Positions 24,268 through 33,857 of a stretch of DNA of 46,171 nt are shown in pieces. The position numbers were made by a program, and so were the translations under genes. Source of the DNA: Haliea sp. (lineage in GTDB: Bacteria; Pseudomonadota; Gammaproteobacteria; Pseudomonadales; Halieaceae). Position 1 is the first letter of the stretch, and each line of letters begins with the position of its first letter. The DNA lies in NCBI GenBank assembly GCA_002862465.1, contig PKDD01000124.1:1-46171 (forward strand). The letters are read 5' to 3'. Under the pieces are notes generated by a model that had not been told where the DNA came from, searched no databases, and saw only the letters and a list, made by a program, of their open reading frames with translations.

Positions 24268-24720
24268 CTAGGGCGCGTTTACCACCACATAAGTAGTTGA
24301 TGATCCTGATATCTGCGGTTGATACCAGGTGTTACCACATTGCTGATAAGCAAAGCCATTCGACATCACTGTCTGACATGAAGGCGGCAGCGAATTCACT
24401 ATTGACCCCACTACAACGGCTGTTGCAGTCACCGCCGCTGCCACCGCAAGGGGGTGATAGTCGTCGTGATAGCAACATCCGTGATGGTAACCACGATTAT
24501 TGACGTCGACATTGACGTTCCGATTGCTATTGATATTGACGTTACGGTTGCCGCTATTGCGATAAGAGTTGCCGCGATGTTCGTGATGACCGGAGTTAAC
24601 GCTAGAGCGCGCATGAGATCGTTCATGATGACCGCCGCCACCTCTTCCTCGAGAGTCGGCTTCCGCAACAATAAAAACTAGAAGAGACACAGACAAAAAT
24701 GTCGAACATATACGCTTCAT
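24268..24720 (-). CDS. exported Asn/His/Gly-rich protein of unknown function
   Basis: A 150-residue protein. It begins MKRICSTFLSVSLLVFIVAEADS, a signal peptide cleaved near residue 22. A low-complexity section follows (RGRGGGGHHERSHARS, and a degenerate Asn-Val repeat N-V-N-I-N-S/N-V-D-V-N), then HHGCCYHDDYHPLAVAA with two adjacent Cys and several His that could bind metal, a hydrophobic Ala/Val helix of about 20 residues, and a C-terminal domain with CQTVMSNGFAYQQCGNTWYQP, a pattern known from hypothetical exported proteins. No function is known. ATG 24720 has GGAG upstream; the in-frame TTG at 24726 is less likely. It follows the DUF2092 gene by 11 bases, so both probably form an operon. 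Confidence 0.75.
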   Translation of the reverse strand: MKRICSTFLSVSLLVFIVAEADSRGRGGGGHHERSHARSSVNSGHHEHRGNSYRNSGNRNVNINSNRNVNVDVNNRGYHHGCCYHDDYHPLAVAAAVTATAVVVGSIVNSLPPSCQTVMSNGFAYQQCGNTWYQPQISGSSTTYVVVNAP

Positions 24721-24731
24721 AATCAAGGCTC

Positions 24732-25493
24732 CTATTCGTTTGTATCGTCAGTGGAGAGAGTATTTTCCAAGACGACTCGAAGTGCGCCCTTAGGCGGGTT
24801 GAAAGTGAATGCTGCATCGTTGAAAGAGGGGGCAAGGTCCCACTGATACTCGGCACTGTGTTGTGGTCTGGCATCGTCAGTCTTGGAGGTAATAACCATT
24901 TTGCGCGGCAACGGATAATCGCCTTTTTGAATCCATATCTGCCAGTCGATATCATCCTGGCGAAAAACATAATGCTGACAGGTGGTGCCGTTAATGGCAG
25001 CGGGACCGACATCCATGGCGCCAATTATCGCTGTTTTATCCACCGCGGGTGTACCCCAGCGAAAAAGGTCAATCTGTGGAAGGTCCATGCCATATTTATT
25101 TTCCAGCATGTCTGCTAGCTTACTAATGGTGTCTGGCGCATCTACCGTGGCGTAGTAGTCTAGACGCTGGCCCCACAGGGTAAATTTTTTGCCGTTATAT
25201 AAGTACAAACGTTCACGGCGATTGTTATCTGTATGGATTCTCAAACCGCTTGGCGCGTTTGCTAAGAGATCTGCAGTACCCGCATATTGAATTTTCTGAC
25301 CGTCTTCCAATACGGTGTCGTTGGTGGTCACTACCGTTACACGAAAAGCCTTCAAGGTCCGCAGATACTCACCCATTTTTTCCAGTGCAACCATCGCCGT
25401 GGAATCTATCGCAGGCTCATCTGACTGGGAAAATGCGCTTGTCACAAAAAATGTCGTCAGCACTGCCACCATAATCTTGGACACTGTATTCAT
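24732..25493 (-). CDS. exported DUF2092-type protein
   Basis: A 253-residue protein with a signal peptide (MNTVSKIMVAVLTTFFVTSAFS) and a DUF2092-type beta-rich domain with segments such as EYLRTLKAFRVTV, LRIHTDNNRRERLYLYNGKKFTL, DDIDWQIWIQKGDYPLPRKMV and AFTFNPPKGA. The fold resembles lipoprotein-carrier (LolA/LolB-like) domains, so a periplasmic binding or transport role is thinkable but unproven. ATG 25493 with GGAG is favoured. An upstream in-frame start at 25526 would add an 11-residue peptide encoded by a (CTCCGT)3 repeat. It is followed at 11 bases by the Asn/His-rich exported protein. Confidence 0.78.
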   Translation of the reverse strand: MNTVSKIMVAVLTTFFVTSAFSQSDEPAIDSTAMVALEKMGEYLRTLKAFRVTVVTTNDTVLEDGQKIQYAGTADLLANAPSGLRIHTDNNRRERLYLYNGKKFTLWGQRLDYYATVDAPDTISKLADMLENKYGMDLPQIDLFRWGTPAVDKTAIIGAMDVGPAAINGTTCQHYVFRQDDIDWQIWIQKGDYPLPRKMVITSKTDDARPQHSAEYQWDLAPSFNDAAFTFNPPKGALRVVLENTLSTDDTNE

Positions 25494-25499
25494 GTTTTT

Positions 25500-25523
25500 C
25501 TCCGTCTCCGTCTCCGTCTCTGG
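25500..25523. repeat. hexamer tandem repeat (CTCCGT)3-CTC
   Basis: Three hexamers plus a partial copy lie directly ahead of the DUF2092 start codon, giving repeated GGAG motifs on the - strand. Copy number change would shift spacing and number of Shine-Dalgarno-like sites without breaking the alternative reading frame. Confidence 0.5.
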
Positions 25524-25724
25524 CATCTGATAGTGGCCAAATGCCTCTTACTTCAGGGGTGCTTACAGGCCCGCGCTATGCACCTTCAAACCCGTACGCC
25601 TGAGTTGTATGTCTAGAGCATGATTCTGCTAAGACAATTCAATAATATAGGTATTGTATTGCTACAGCACCCATTTTTTTACAATGACGACACCGCGCGT
25701 ACACCAGTCAAGGTCGATGTGCCA

Positions 25725-25736
25725 TAACCGCGGTTA
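25725..25736. repeat. 12-base palindrome TAACCGCGGTTA
   Basis: A perfect palindrome 48 bases past the stop codon of the MFS gene (- strand). No U-tract, so it is not a standard terminator; could be a protein site. Confidence 0.25.
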
Positions 25737-25783
25737 ACTGACAAGCTTTGCCGATCTTTTTACTTTAGGTGCCTTCGCTGCTG

Positions 25784-26968
25784 TTAGATTGGCTTTGGCA
25801 CTCTTGCCGGCACAGCACGTTGCCATGCGAGCAGTGCAAGCAGGACCGCCATCGGCAGCAAGCAGAATAAAAGTAGCGCATGCCAACTCACGTTGCTGAT
25901 AGCCAAGCCAGCAGAGAGAGAGGCGATAGCCTGACTAGAAAAAAGTACCGTATCATTTAGCGCTTGAGCTTTGAACTGCTCTCCGTTGTTGTAACCCATC
26001 GGTAATAGTGCGGTACCGGATACAAATAGGAAGTTCCAGCCAATGCCTAACATCACCAATTGCCCCCAGTACCCTATGACTGACGCATCAATCAAGCCTA
26101 TCGCTATCGTTATGCAATAACAGACCAGACCAGCCAGCATGAGTCCACGAATGTTAAGGAAGCGAAACAGCCAGGGAGTGAAAAGTGATGGCAGATACAT
26201 CGCCGCAATATGCGATTGGATTACCCACTTAGTATCGGTCAGGCTATATCCGTGATGGAGATGCATGCTGATGGGCGTCGCTGTCATAACAAACGACATC
26301 ACCATGAAGGCACTAGCGCCGGCAATAATCGCAAGCAACAGGGTGGGACTGCCTAATAGCGCCAGAGTAGAGCGACCTCCCGCAATGGCATGTGTTTTCT
26401 TCTGTGCAGCCGGCACGTAAAACAGCAGCATCACTCCGCCTGCTAATAGGCAGCCGGCACCCAGCCAAAAAGACCCCTGATAATCGACTGACGTTAGATG
26501 TTCACCAGCCAGTGCCAACTCGGGTCCGAGAAACGCCGCCGCAATGCCCGCGCACATAATAATCGATGCAGCGGTTGGGCCATCGGTAAGCGGCACGCAT
26601 TCCATTGCTGCGAAGCGAATTTGCTGCAGCGCCGCAACCGTCACACCCAGCAAGCCTGAGCCAAAACAGAATAACGTAAAGTTGCTGCGAACCATTGCTT
26701 CGCCCAGCGTGAGGCAGGCACATATGCCTAATAGCACGAACAGTAGTAAAGCCCACTTCCTGCCCAGATGCTGCATGCTGCGCGTTGCCGGCACCACTCC
26801 AAGTGCGGTGCCGATTACCATCATTGCAATGGGCAGTGTAGCCCACTCCTCTTTTGGTGCTAGCTCCGCTCCTATGATGCTGCCGATTAGCATCATCAAG
26901 GGTACGCTACTCATAGCGGCAGCATTAATTGCCGCGAGCAGCCACACTTCTTTAAAGTTTCGTGTCAT
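25784..26968 (-). CDS. MFS transporter
   Basis: A 394-residue polytopic membrane protein with about 12 hydrophobic helices. A typical loop 2-3 pattern is seen (MQHLGRKWAL), and the two halves are joined near residue 190-205 by a polar linker (QKKTHAIAGG). The family moves small solutes using a proton gradient. Substrate unknown. Start ATG 26968; the upstream region (to 27229) is gene-free. It is not co-transcribed with the next gene on the same strand, which lies about 260 bases upstream in the transcription sense. Confidence 0.82.
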   Translation of the reverse strand: MTRNFKEVWLLAAINAAAMSSVPLMMLIGSIIGAELAPKEEWATLPIAMMVIGTALGVVPATRSMQHLGRKWALLLFVLLGICACLTLGEAMVRSNFTLFCFGSGLLGVTVAALQQIRFAAMECVPLTDGPTAASIIMCAGIAAAFLGPELALAGEHLTSVDYQGSFWLGAGCLLAGGVMLLFYVPAAQKKTHAIAGGRSTLALLGSPTLLLAIIAGASAFMVMSFVMTATPISMHLHHGYSLTDTKWVIQSHIAAMYLPSLFTPWLFRFLNIRGLMLAGLVCYCITIAIGLIDASVIGYWGQLVMLGIGWNFLFVSGTALLPMGYNNGEQFKAQALNDTVLFSSQAIASLSAGLAISNVSWHALLLFCLLPMAVLLALLAWQRAVPARVPKPI

Positions 26969-27229
26969 GGGCGCAGTCTATTGCAAAGGGTTATTCTTGT
27001 AAGTTCTTTTAATCGGCTAAATGCTGTGGTTAATCTGCTGCGTTTTTACAACATTTCCTTTTCCATGTTACTCGAAGATGTGCGGCGTCTGTTTGCGGTC
27101 GGCCGCTTGCACTTATCATCGATATTGTTTGAGGTGCCATTCAAAGCAAACACTTCGGCCGCAGGAGATTTTGCGCAGGGCATTAATAGATAGCTAGTGA
27201 CCTTGTCGCAAAATAGAGTGCGAGGTGCT

Positions 27230-30181
27230 CTACAGCTGCTGTACCGTTAAGTTCAGCGCCTCTCTGATCGATGTCGTAGCGTCTAGCTGCCCAGAATTTG
27301 TGACAACTGCCGTGCTAGCGTGATCGGGTCTCAGGTAGGTCTCCGTCACTCGGCGCAAGTCATCCAGAGTGACGTTCAGTATGTTTTCGCGAAATCTTTG
27401 ACGGGTTTCATGATTGCGTCCAAATAAACGGTTGTGGAAGTGCTGCTTGGCTTCACCTGCCGGCGAACTCGGCTTATCCATGCTGCCGATGACACCTAGA
27501 ATCGCTTCCTCAAGCGATTGATTGTCATGCGGCGTGTCCAATAGCCAAGCAAGCGATGCGTCAAAGTCCTGCAGCGTCTCGACAATGCGTGGGTCCCTGT
27601 AGGAGTAGAATCTGAAAGCTGCGATGCCCGAATCATGTGAGGCACCCCCGCCGTAGGCGCCACCCTGTTCGCGTATTGCACGGTGTAAAAATCCGTTGCG
27701 CAAGAACCCTCCAAGCACAGTTAGGGCCGCCGCGTCGGGATGCCGTTCTGCCACAGTAGGATAGGCGCGTGCGCAGAAGTTGACCTGCGTGTTCGTGAGC
27801 CAGATCTCGCCGCGTTGCTCGCGGATGCGGGACATTTGGAGGCGCGGGTATTCCGGTCCCCTGGCGACTTCGGGCCACAGCGTGCTGATGTCGCGAGCGA
27901 CCTCGCTAACTTTGTCATCTTCAGCGATTACAAGAAATTGCATAGGCGTACTTATAATGCTTTCATGCAGTCCTTTGACTTCAAGAGCAAAAGCTTCAAG
28001 CCGCTTATCGTCTGCCAGACTGTCATCAAGAATGCGCAGTTGACGGATTCCCGCCAGCCCTGATTGTCGGTGATGCAGCATAGCCAGTGGACTCATGCCG
28101 GCGCAGGCAGCAGTCATAGCGAGGCTGTGGCCATTGCCAGTGATCGATTGATCGCGTCGCGCGCGCTGCTGATTCACTAGGTCACGGATTCTAGTAGTTT
28201 CGGAAAATTTTACCTGATGCAGAGTATCACTCATCAGTTGCGCTTGTTCGTGAGCGTTGCGCAATAGCGCTTTTGAAGAAAGGGTGAAATTTCCGTTTAC
28301 ATGCTGTTCATCATCGGCGTGGCCCCGCATAGAGACGAACCCCGCTATTGATCCCACCGTCGCTGCCTGGCGCTCTTGCACATCCATATAGGAGTGCTTT
28401 CCCAGCCCCATATCTGTCAGAATATTAGTGTACAGAGGCAGTATCTGCATGTGCTCCTCACTCAGGGCAGGGAGGGGGGCAGTGCATTGTTGGTAGACAA
28501 TGCCATTAGTGCCTTGACCATAGGTGGTGAATGGCATGCCGTGCACTTCAGTCTGTTTAAATGTCGGTTCGGGGAGTGTAGCGGGTACATCACTCAGCTC
28601 GACTTTTGGGAGAATGCTGTCATCATCGACTTGCGCTTGACGCGCACTCAGGTCAGTTGCCAACTGTACGGTAGCGCTGCGCTGCGCTTCGTTCATGCCA
28701 GCTTTAATATCAGCTAGGCGCGCCGTTTCCTGCGCCATCCGGCGGGCTGATAACTCCGTGTCCGGTGTCATAACTAACGTCACTCGGTGCGGGTTGTCCA
28801 ACAATAATCGGCCTGCAAGTTGGCGGATATAATCCGGATCTTGAATTTTCTGTTGCAACTCGGCAATAACCGGTTCTAGGTCTAGGACAGCGATAGGATC
28901 ACTGTAATGTGTGGCGCAGCCAAGTGCTTGTAAAATAAGTTGCAGACCGAAGGGGTATCCGTCACCCGTCACTTCACGCTGGTGCAGTTCTAGCTGATGA
29001 AGTACCGCCTCGAGGCGCTGTTGGCTGACGCCCTCGCGAGCGACTCGCTCTAGTACCGCCAGCACCATATCTTCGAACGCGTCCACATGCTCTGATTCAC
29101 TGCCCTCAACGCCGCAGCAGAATACCAATTCACGCATGGAATCTTCGAGGCCGCATAAGGGTGATGGTGCGCGGCCCAGTTCAGTTGTTTCCAGCGCGTG
29201 TTGCAACGGAGAGGCACCGTTGTCTAGCAGCACACTGGATAGCAGCTGTGCCTCCAGCAGTTGCTTCAGGTCTGAGCTTTCCCCTAACATCCAACCTATA
29301 ACAAGGTGTGTTTTGTGGTCTGTTGTATCATTTTCGTCAAAACAATAAGCGCTTTGTACGCGTTTTGGTTGTGTTAGGCGTTGTTCGGGTTGTACCTGAA
29401 TTTTTTCTGATAATGATTCAAAGTGGCGCAGTGCTTTTTCTTCAAAGACACTCTGATGCGCACTGGCCTCAATGTCACCAAATGTCATGAAGATCGCGTT
29501 AGTAGGATGATAGTGACTGCGATAGAACGCTTGTAATTGAGTGTAAGTCAGATCCGGAATACGCTGTGGATCACCGCCACTGTTATAATGATACGTGCTG
29601 GTCGGGAAAATATGTTCGCACAGTGTGCTCCACAGCGTGCTGCTAATGGAACTCATCGCGCCTTTCATTTCGTTGAACACAACGCCTTTAAATACGAGAT
29701 CACTGTTTGGATTTTCCGGTTCAGAAAATTCTACCCGGTGGCCCTCTTGGGCAAAATCCAGTGGGTCCAATCGAGAGAAAAATACCGCATCAAGATAGAC
29801 TTGCAGCAGATTGTTGAAATCCTTACGGTTCTGACTAGCAAAGGGATATGCTGTCCAGTCGGAGCTGGTAAATGCGTTCATGAACGTATTGAGCGAGCGC
29901 CGAAGCATCATGAAGAATGGGTCGCGCACTGGGAAGTGTTCGCTGCCGCACAATGCCGTGTGTTCCAGAATATGTGCAACCCCAGTAGAGTCGTGGGGAA
30001 CGGTGCGCAGGGCGACAAGGAAGACGTTTTCGGCATTGTCTGAGGCGAGGTGGTAATGCACGGCGCCGGTTTTTTTGTGTTCGTAGTGCTCTACTCGAAT
30101 ATTTAGAGAATCGATTGTTTGCTGCCTGACGGCCTCGAAGGCCGGATGTGCGCTGCGAAGCGAGGTGTCGCTGTTACTCAT
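27230..30181 (-). CDS. M16C metallopeptidase (presequence-protease/Cym1-like)
   Basis: A 983-residue zinc peptidase of the pitrilysin fold. The inverted zinc motif HILEH places H70, E73 and H74, with the third ligand E171 (FNEMKGAMSS). The arrangement of an N-terminal catalytic half (about 1-260), an M16C-associated domain in the middle (about 460-700) and C-terminal halves matches the PreP/Cym1 family, which degrades short unfolded peptides inside a closed chamber. No signal peptide; cytosolic. The gene stands 42 bases downstream of the glutaminyl cyclase gene and in the same direction, possibly one unit (mnmC-qc-M16). Confidence 0.9.
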   Translation of the reverse strand: MSNSDTSLRSAHPAFEAVRQQTIDSLNIRVEHYEHKKTGAVHYHLASDNAENVFLVALRTVPHDSTGVAHILEHTALCGSEHFPVRDPFFMMLRRSLNTFMNAFTSSDWTAYPFASQNRKDFNNLLQVYLDAVFFSRLDPLDFAQEGHRVEFSEPENPNSDLVFKGVVFNEMKGAMSSISSTLWSTLCEHIFPTSTYHYNSGGDPQRIPDLTYTQLQAFYRSHYHPTNAIFMTFGDIEASAHQSVFEEKALRHFESLSEKIQVQPEQRLTQPKRVQSAYCFDENDTTDHKTHLVIGWMLGESSDLKQLLEAQLLSSVLLDNGASPLQHALETTELGRAPSPLCGLEDSMRELVFCCGVEGSESEHVDAFEDMVLAVLERVAREGVSQQRLEAVLHQLELHQREVTGDGYPFGLQLILQALGCATHYSDPIAVLDLEPVIAELQQKIQDPDYIRQLAGRLLLDNPHRVTLVMTPDTELSARRMAQETARLADIKAGMNEAQRSATVQLATDLSARQAQVDDDSILPKVELSDVPATLPEPTFKQTEVHGMPFTTYGQGTNGIVYQQCTAPLPALSEEHMQILPLYTNILTDMGLGKHSYMDVQERQAATVGSIAGFVSMRGHADDEQHVNGNFTLSSKALLRNAHEQAQLMSDTLHQVKFSETTRIRDLVNQQRARRDQSITGNGHSLAMTAACAGMSPLAMLHHRQSGLAGIRQLRILDDSLADDKRLEAFALEVKGLHESIISTPMQFLVIAEDDKVSEVARDISTLWPEVARGPEYPRLQMSRIREQRGEIWLTNTQVNFCARAYPTVAERHPDAAALTVLGGFLRNGFLHRAIREQGGAYGGGASHDSGIAAFRFYSYRDPRIVETLQDFDASLAWLLDTPHDNQSLEEAILGVIGSMDKPSSPAGEAKQHFHNRLFGRNHETRQRFRENILNVTLDDLRRVTETYLRPDHASTAVVTNSGQLDATTSIREALNLTVQQL

Positions 30182-30223
30182 AGTTAATCTCTGTAAACGG
30201 TGTAAATACTTAGATCGGATAGT

Positions 30224-31021
30224 CTAGCGCGAATCGATGGTGTGTTCCTGTTTTTCTTGACCATTCACTGTCGGCACCAACTCTATCTGGTATTGCCAGG
30301 GCCAGCGCTTTCCCGTGACCCAGATAGAGGCGTCTGCAGGGTCGCGTGCGATACCATTAAGTACGCCGGTACCGCGGCGATATTCCTTCAAAGGAAGTAA
30401 GCCCTGTAGATCAATGGTCGCAGTGACCTCACCATTTGCCGGGTTGATAATTACGATGCGATTGCTCTGCCAGACGTTGGCCCAGATAGAGCCGTCTATC
30501 CATTCAAGTTCGTTCAGTCGTTCCACGGGTCGACCTTGCTCTTTAACCGCAATGGTGCGCGTGATATCCGCTGTCTCTGGCGACATGAAGTACAGATTGT
30601 TACTGCCGTCACTGTAGATTAACTCTGTGCGGTTATGGGTAAGACCCCAGCCTTCGCCTTTGATCGGAAGCGCATATAGGAACGTAAGGTCGGATTTACG
30701 ATACACTAACATAACCTTATTTCTCCAAGAGAGCTGATAAACGTTGTCGCCAAATATTGTCAAACCCTCCGCAAAGATTTTTGCATTTAGTTTGCGGCGT
30801 GTATCCAGTGTGCCATCCGCAAAGCGGTAACGTAATAAGTGCGATTTTCCATAGGTACCGGTACTGACATAAATATAGCCATCGAGAATCTCGATGCCCT
30901 GCACAAAATTTTCTCTTGATTGCGGTTTTTGGTCAGTAACCCGAACTGTGTAGTGCTGCACAGACCAAGCCGCTGTGGGAAGGTAGACGCTAAGAAGAAG
31001 TATTATGCGAAGCAGCTTCAT
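30224..31021 (-). CDS. glutaminyl-peptide cyclotransferase (glutamine cyclotransferase family)
   Basis: A 265-residue exported protein: a signal peptide MKLLRIILLLSVYLPTAAWS and then a five-bladed propeller-type domain. The segments FVQGIEILDGYIYVSTGTYGKS, FAEGLTIFGDNVYQLSWRN, GEGWGLTH, LNELEWIDGSIWANVW and VLNGIARD are typical of the plant/bacterial type glutaminyl cyclase (PF05096), which converts N-terminal Gln to pyroglutamate in periplasmic or secreted proteins. It starts two bases after the mnmC stop, so it is most probably co-transcribed with mnmC. Confidence 0.9.
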   Translation of the reverse strand: MKLLRIILLLSVYLPTAAWSVQHYTVRVTDQKPQSRENFVQGIEILDGYIYVSTGTYGKSHLLRYRFADGTLDTRRKLNAKIFAEGLTIFGDNVYQLSWRNKVMLVYRKSDLTFLYALPIKGEGWGLTHNRTELIYSDGSNNLYFMSPETADITRTIAVKEQGRPVERLNELEWIDGSIWANVWQSNRIVIINPANGEVTATIDLQGLLPLKEYRRGTGVLNGIARDPADASIWVTGKRWPWQYQIELVPTVNGQEKQEHTIDSR

Positions 31022-31023
31022 CG

Positions 31024-33036
31024 TTACATCCGATTGCGTGAAAGGTCACGAATAATAAAGCGCGCAGGGGATAGCGCACGGGACAGTGTTCGGCTGAGAG
31101 GAACCGGTTCTTGACAGATCATACTGGCTAATAGTTCTGCTGCAATCGGTGTGGAGGTCAATCCTCGTGAACCATGTGCAGCGTTGACGTAGAGGCCTGG
31201 TAAATAGCGGCCTTTTTTTTCGATACGATGCTTAGCATTTTTTCGGAGGCCCTCAAAATCGTTGAGGAACTGAGCTTTATCTGGTGCTGGGCCGACAGTC
31301 GGTAGGTAGTCAGGGCTGGCGCAGCGCAACCCAACGCGGCCCTCTAATTGATTTACCTCAAAGGATAGCAACTCGTCTCGACAGTTCGGCACCGCATTGG
31401 CCAGTTTAGCAAGGTTTTCGTTATGGTCGCTGACGCACAGTTCATTATCGTCGTCGCCAATAGTAAACGTCGCGCCAATACTGTGGTTTCCCTCCCAGGC
31501 GGGCGCAATGTAGCCTTGGTGACACAGAGCAGCGCGCAAGGTGCTAAAAGCCTCTGTTGTCGGCAACTGAGTAACCTGTCCTCTGATGCTTTGCAAGGGT
31601 AGCCAATCAAGCTCCGGTATTGACGTTGTCTCTGTGCCGGTAGCTACAACCGCACACTGAGCACTGGCAAGCATTTGCCCGTTTGCCAATGCCAGCCACT
31701 GGTTATCCTCATGATGCAGTGTCACTGCACCGCAATTATCTATCACGTGAATGTTGTCGTGCGTAAGCAGAGCCCTGCATACAGCAGCTGGGCGCAGCCA
31801 GCCAGAACGAGGATACCAGTAGCCTGCACTGGGCTGCTCAATGCCTAATAAATCGCTCGCCTGTATAGGGTTCAATATTTGAGCTACCTCTTCTAGCCCG
31901 ATCAGTGGATCACTCAGTGCCTCCATCTCTTTTGCATTGTCGCTTTGCTGAAAGCTGCCACAGAGTTCGCCATCTCGCTGCGGTGTCAGTTCGCCCTTCA
32001 AAAACATGTGATGATAAAATGTTGAGGCAAATTGAAAACTCTGCAAGGCGAAATCCGCCAGAGCTGAATGTTTACGCGATAGTCGAGTATACAAAATCCC
32101 CTGATCATTACCGGATCCTGCGCCGGCCAGTGTGCTTTGCTCGAGCAGCGTGACGGATAGTCCACGCTTCGCTAATGCAGCTGCAGTAGCACAGCCCGCA
32201 AGCCCACCCCCGATTATGATAATGTGTTTTGGTCGCGTCAGTGTTGCGTCAGGAATGTCCCACGGCGAGCGCTTAGTGTCTGTTGGCGGTGCCGCTGTAG
32301 TGTCTATGACGCCACGCAGACATTCACGTTTACGGCCGTACCCCGGCACTTTGTCCACAGCAAAACCTGCATTTTTGAGCCTGCGGCGGACGGTTCCTGC
32401 CGCAGTGAATGTTCCAAAAGTGGCGCCGGGTCGGCATAGAGATGCCGCTGCCTGTAATAGTGGGCCTGTCCATATGCTGGGGTTGCATGCGGGCGCAAAC
32501 CCATCCAGATACCATGCGTCGATCAACGGCAGTGCACGACTGGCCAGATCAGGCAGGGCGGTCACGGCATCCTCCCACCACAGATCCAGTCTTACGCGAC
32601 CGTCGTCAAGCAATACCCTATGTTGACCGGCCAGCAGCGCGGGATAGGCGGCTAGCAGTGGCTGGGCTAGCGCTGCGAGAGTCGGCCAACTGCTCAGGGC
32701 TCTGGTCAGGTCCTGTTTCGTTAGCGGGTGCTTTTCGACTGAAATATAATGTAAGTCAGGACGCGTTGCAGGCAATTCCCGCCACGCTTGCCAAGTCACC
32801 AGAAAATTGAGGCCGGTACCAAACCCTGTCTCACCAACACAAAAGTGATTTCTTGGGTGCTGGAGCCACCGTTGGGGGAGTCCATTGCCATTAAGGTAAA
32901 CGTGCCGACTTTCCTTCACACCATTCTCTTGCGAATAGTATATGTCATCGAAAGTCATAGAGCGCGGTGACCCATTCTCGCTCCAATGCAGAGCAGCTGG
33001 CGTGACGCCTCTCCAAGGCAGATTATCGCGATTCAT
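31024..33036 (-). CDS. mnmC: bifunctional tRNA mnm5s2U34 biosynthesis protein MnmC
   Basis: A 670-residue protein fusing an N-terminal SAM-dependent methyltransferase (GETGFGTGLNF near residue 70; DAWYLDGFAP with the DxFxP-type motif) and a C-terminal FAD-dependent oxidoreductase (GGGLAGCATA dinucleotide motif, near residue 280). MnmC oxidises cmnm5U to nm5U and methylates it to mnm5U in the wobble position of several tRNAs. Start ATG 33034-33036 with GGAGAA upstream; an in-frame extension to 33078 is less likely. It is followed at 2 bases by the glutaminyl cyclase gene. Confidence 0.93.
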   Translation of the reverse strand: MNRDNLPWRGVTPAALHWSENGSPRSMTFDDIYYSQENGVKESRHVYLNGNGLPQRWLQHPRNHFCVGETGFGTGLNFLVTWQAWRELPATRPDLHYISVEKHPLTKQDLTRALSSWPTLAALAQPLLAAYPALLAGQHRVLLDDGRVRLDLWWEDAVTALPDLASRALPLIDAWYLDGFAPACNPSIWTGPLLQAAASLCRPGATFGTFTAAGTVRRRLKNAGFAVDKVPGYGRKRECLRGVIDTTAAPPTDTKRSPWDIPDATLTRPKHIIIIGGGLAGCATAAALAKRGLSVTLLEQSTLAGAGSGNDQGILYTRLSRKHSALADFALQSFQFASTFYHHMFLKGELTPQRDGELCGSFQQSDNAKEMEALSDPLIGLEEVAQILNPIQASDLLGIEQPSAGYWYPRSGWLRPAAVCRALLTHDNIHVIDNCGAVTLHHEDNQWLALANGQMLASAQCAVVATGTETTSIPELDWLPLQSIRGQVTQLPTTEAFSTLRAALCHQGYIAPAWEGNHSIGATFTIGDDDNELCVSDHNENLAKLANAVPNCRDELLSFEVNQLEGRVGLRCASPDYLPTVGPAPDKAQFLNDFEGLRKNAKHRIEKKGRYLPGLYVNAAHGSRGLTSTPIAAELLASMICQEPVPLSRTLSRALSPARFIIRDLSRNRM

Positions 33037-33347
33037 CGAGCTGTTCTCCGTGTGCCAACGCGCACAGAACGATGGCACTGACAGTGGATTTTAGAGCGTC
33101 GTTATCGTTGTGGTTGCAATAATGCATACATAATACAGCTGATGTGTCCTGCGCTAATTCGCAAGAGAACAGGGCCAATAGTAGCAGATCAGATGGCCGC
33201 CAAACTAACTTGCTGTCTTTTTATCGCCCTCGATATCAGAGTCCGCCTATCTGCAAGTGGCCACAATCATGGTTTACTTTATTTGAACCCGTTGATCACA
33301 GCATCTGCGGGCATTAGACTGACACGTTATTAATAGTCGAGGTGGTT
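33037..33347. other. gene-free divergent region between mnmC and a conserved hypothetical gene
   Basis: No gene is convincing in these 311 bases. A 63-codon + strand frame at 33142-33333 has no family pattern. The region should hold promoters for the divergent genes; on the - strand TTGCAA with a moderate -10 17 bases on is a weak candidate for mnmC. Confidence 0.5.
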
Positions 33348-33857
33348 ATGACGAGCTCTCAAGTTCAGGCCATGCCGCAAGAGAAGTTTCTCTTGGTGGC
33401 AATCAATTTATTACATGCGGCCTTCGTCGAAGCCACCCGCACGGAGGCTAAAAGGCTGTATAGCGATATATCTGATGGGAGTGTAGTCCACCTCACGGAT
33501 GTGAAATTAGCCGACGATTCGATTGCCCGCTTCGATGTGTCCTTAGCACATGACGAGTATCGCGGTAGTCTCAACTACGGTGCTTTTCGTGCTAGTTTGA
33601 CTACCTTGATAGGGAATATCTCTAGGGCACTGAGCGAGGAAAAGGAGCTAAGAGTGTTTAATGCCTTGCATGGCGGCAGCGCCATGATTTTTGGTGTCAC
33701 AGCGGTTACGCACGAGGACGAGAAACCCAATGTGATGGTGCTGGCTGCAGATACTGGTCAGGAGGGAGCAAGGACGACGTTGCAGCTGATGTACCTCGAT
33801 CCGGAGCAGTTTCTGGGCAGCAAGGCGGCGGGCGCAGCAGAGGGAGAAGAAGATTAG
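33348..33857 (+). CDS. conserved hypothetical protein
   Basis: A 169-residue soluble protein of unknown function. It has no signal peptide or membrane helix. A start of EKFLLVAINLLHAAFVEA helix, then a beta-rich middle with VVHLTDVKLADDSIARFDVSLAH and a conserved-looking HGGSAMIFGVTAV, and an acidic, Ala-Glu-rich tail (AAGAAEGEED). The ATG at 33348 with GAGGTGG is the best start. It is convergent with the MaoC-type gene; their stop codons overlap (TTAG), so no terminator fits between them. I do not recognise the family. Confidence 0.7.
   Translation: MTSSQVQAMPQEKFLLVAINLLHAAFVEATRTEAKRLYSDISDGSVVHLTDVKLADDSIARFDVSLAHDEYRGSLNYGAFRASLTTLIGNISRALSEEKELRVFNALHGGSAMIFGVTAVTHEDEKPNVMVLAADTGQEGARTTLQLMYLDPEQFLGSKAAGAAEGEED

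Noticed and set aside
26981-27193. A 70-codon + strand frame between the MFS and M16 genes.
   Set aside because: No start signal or recognisable domain.
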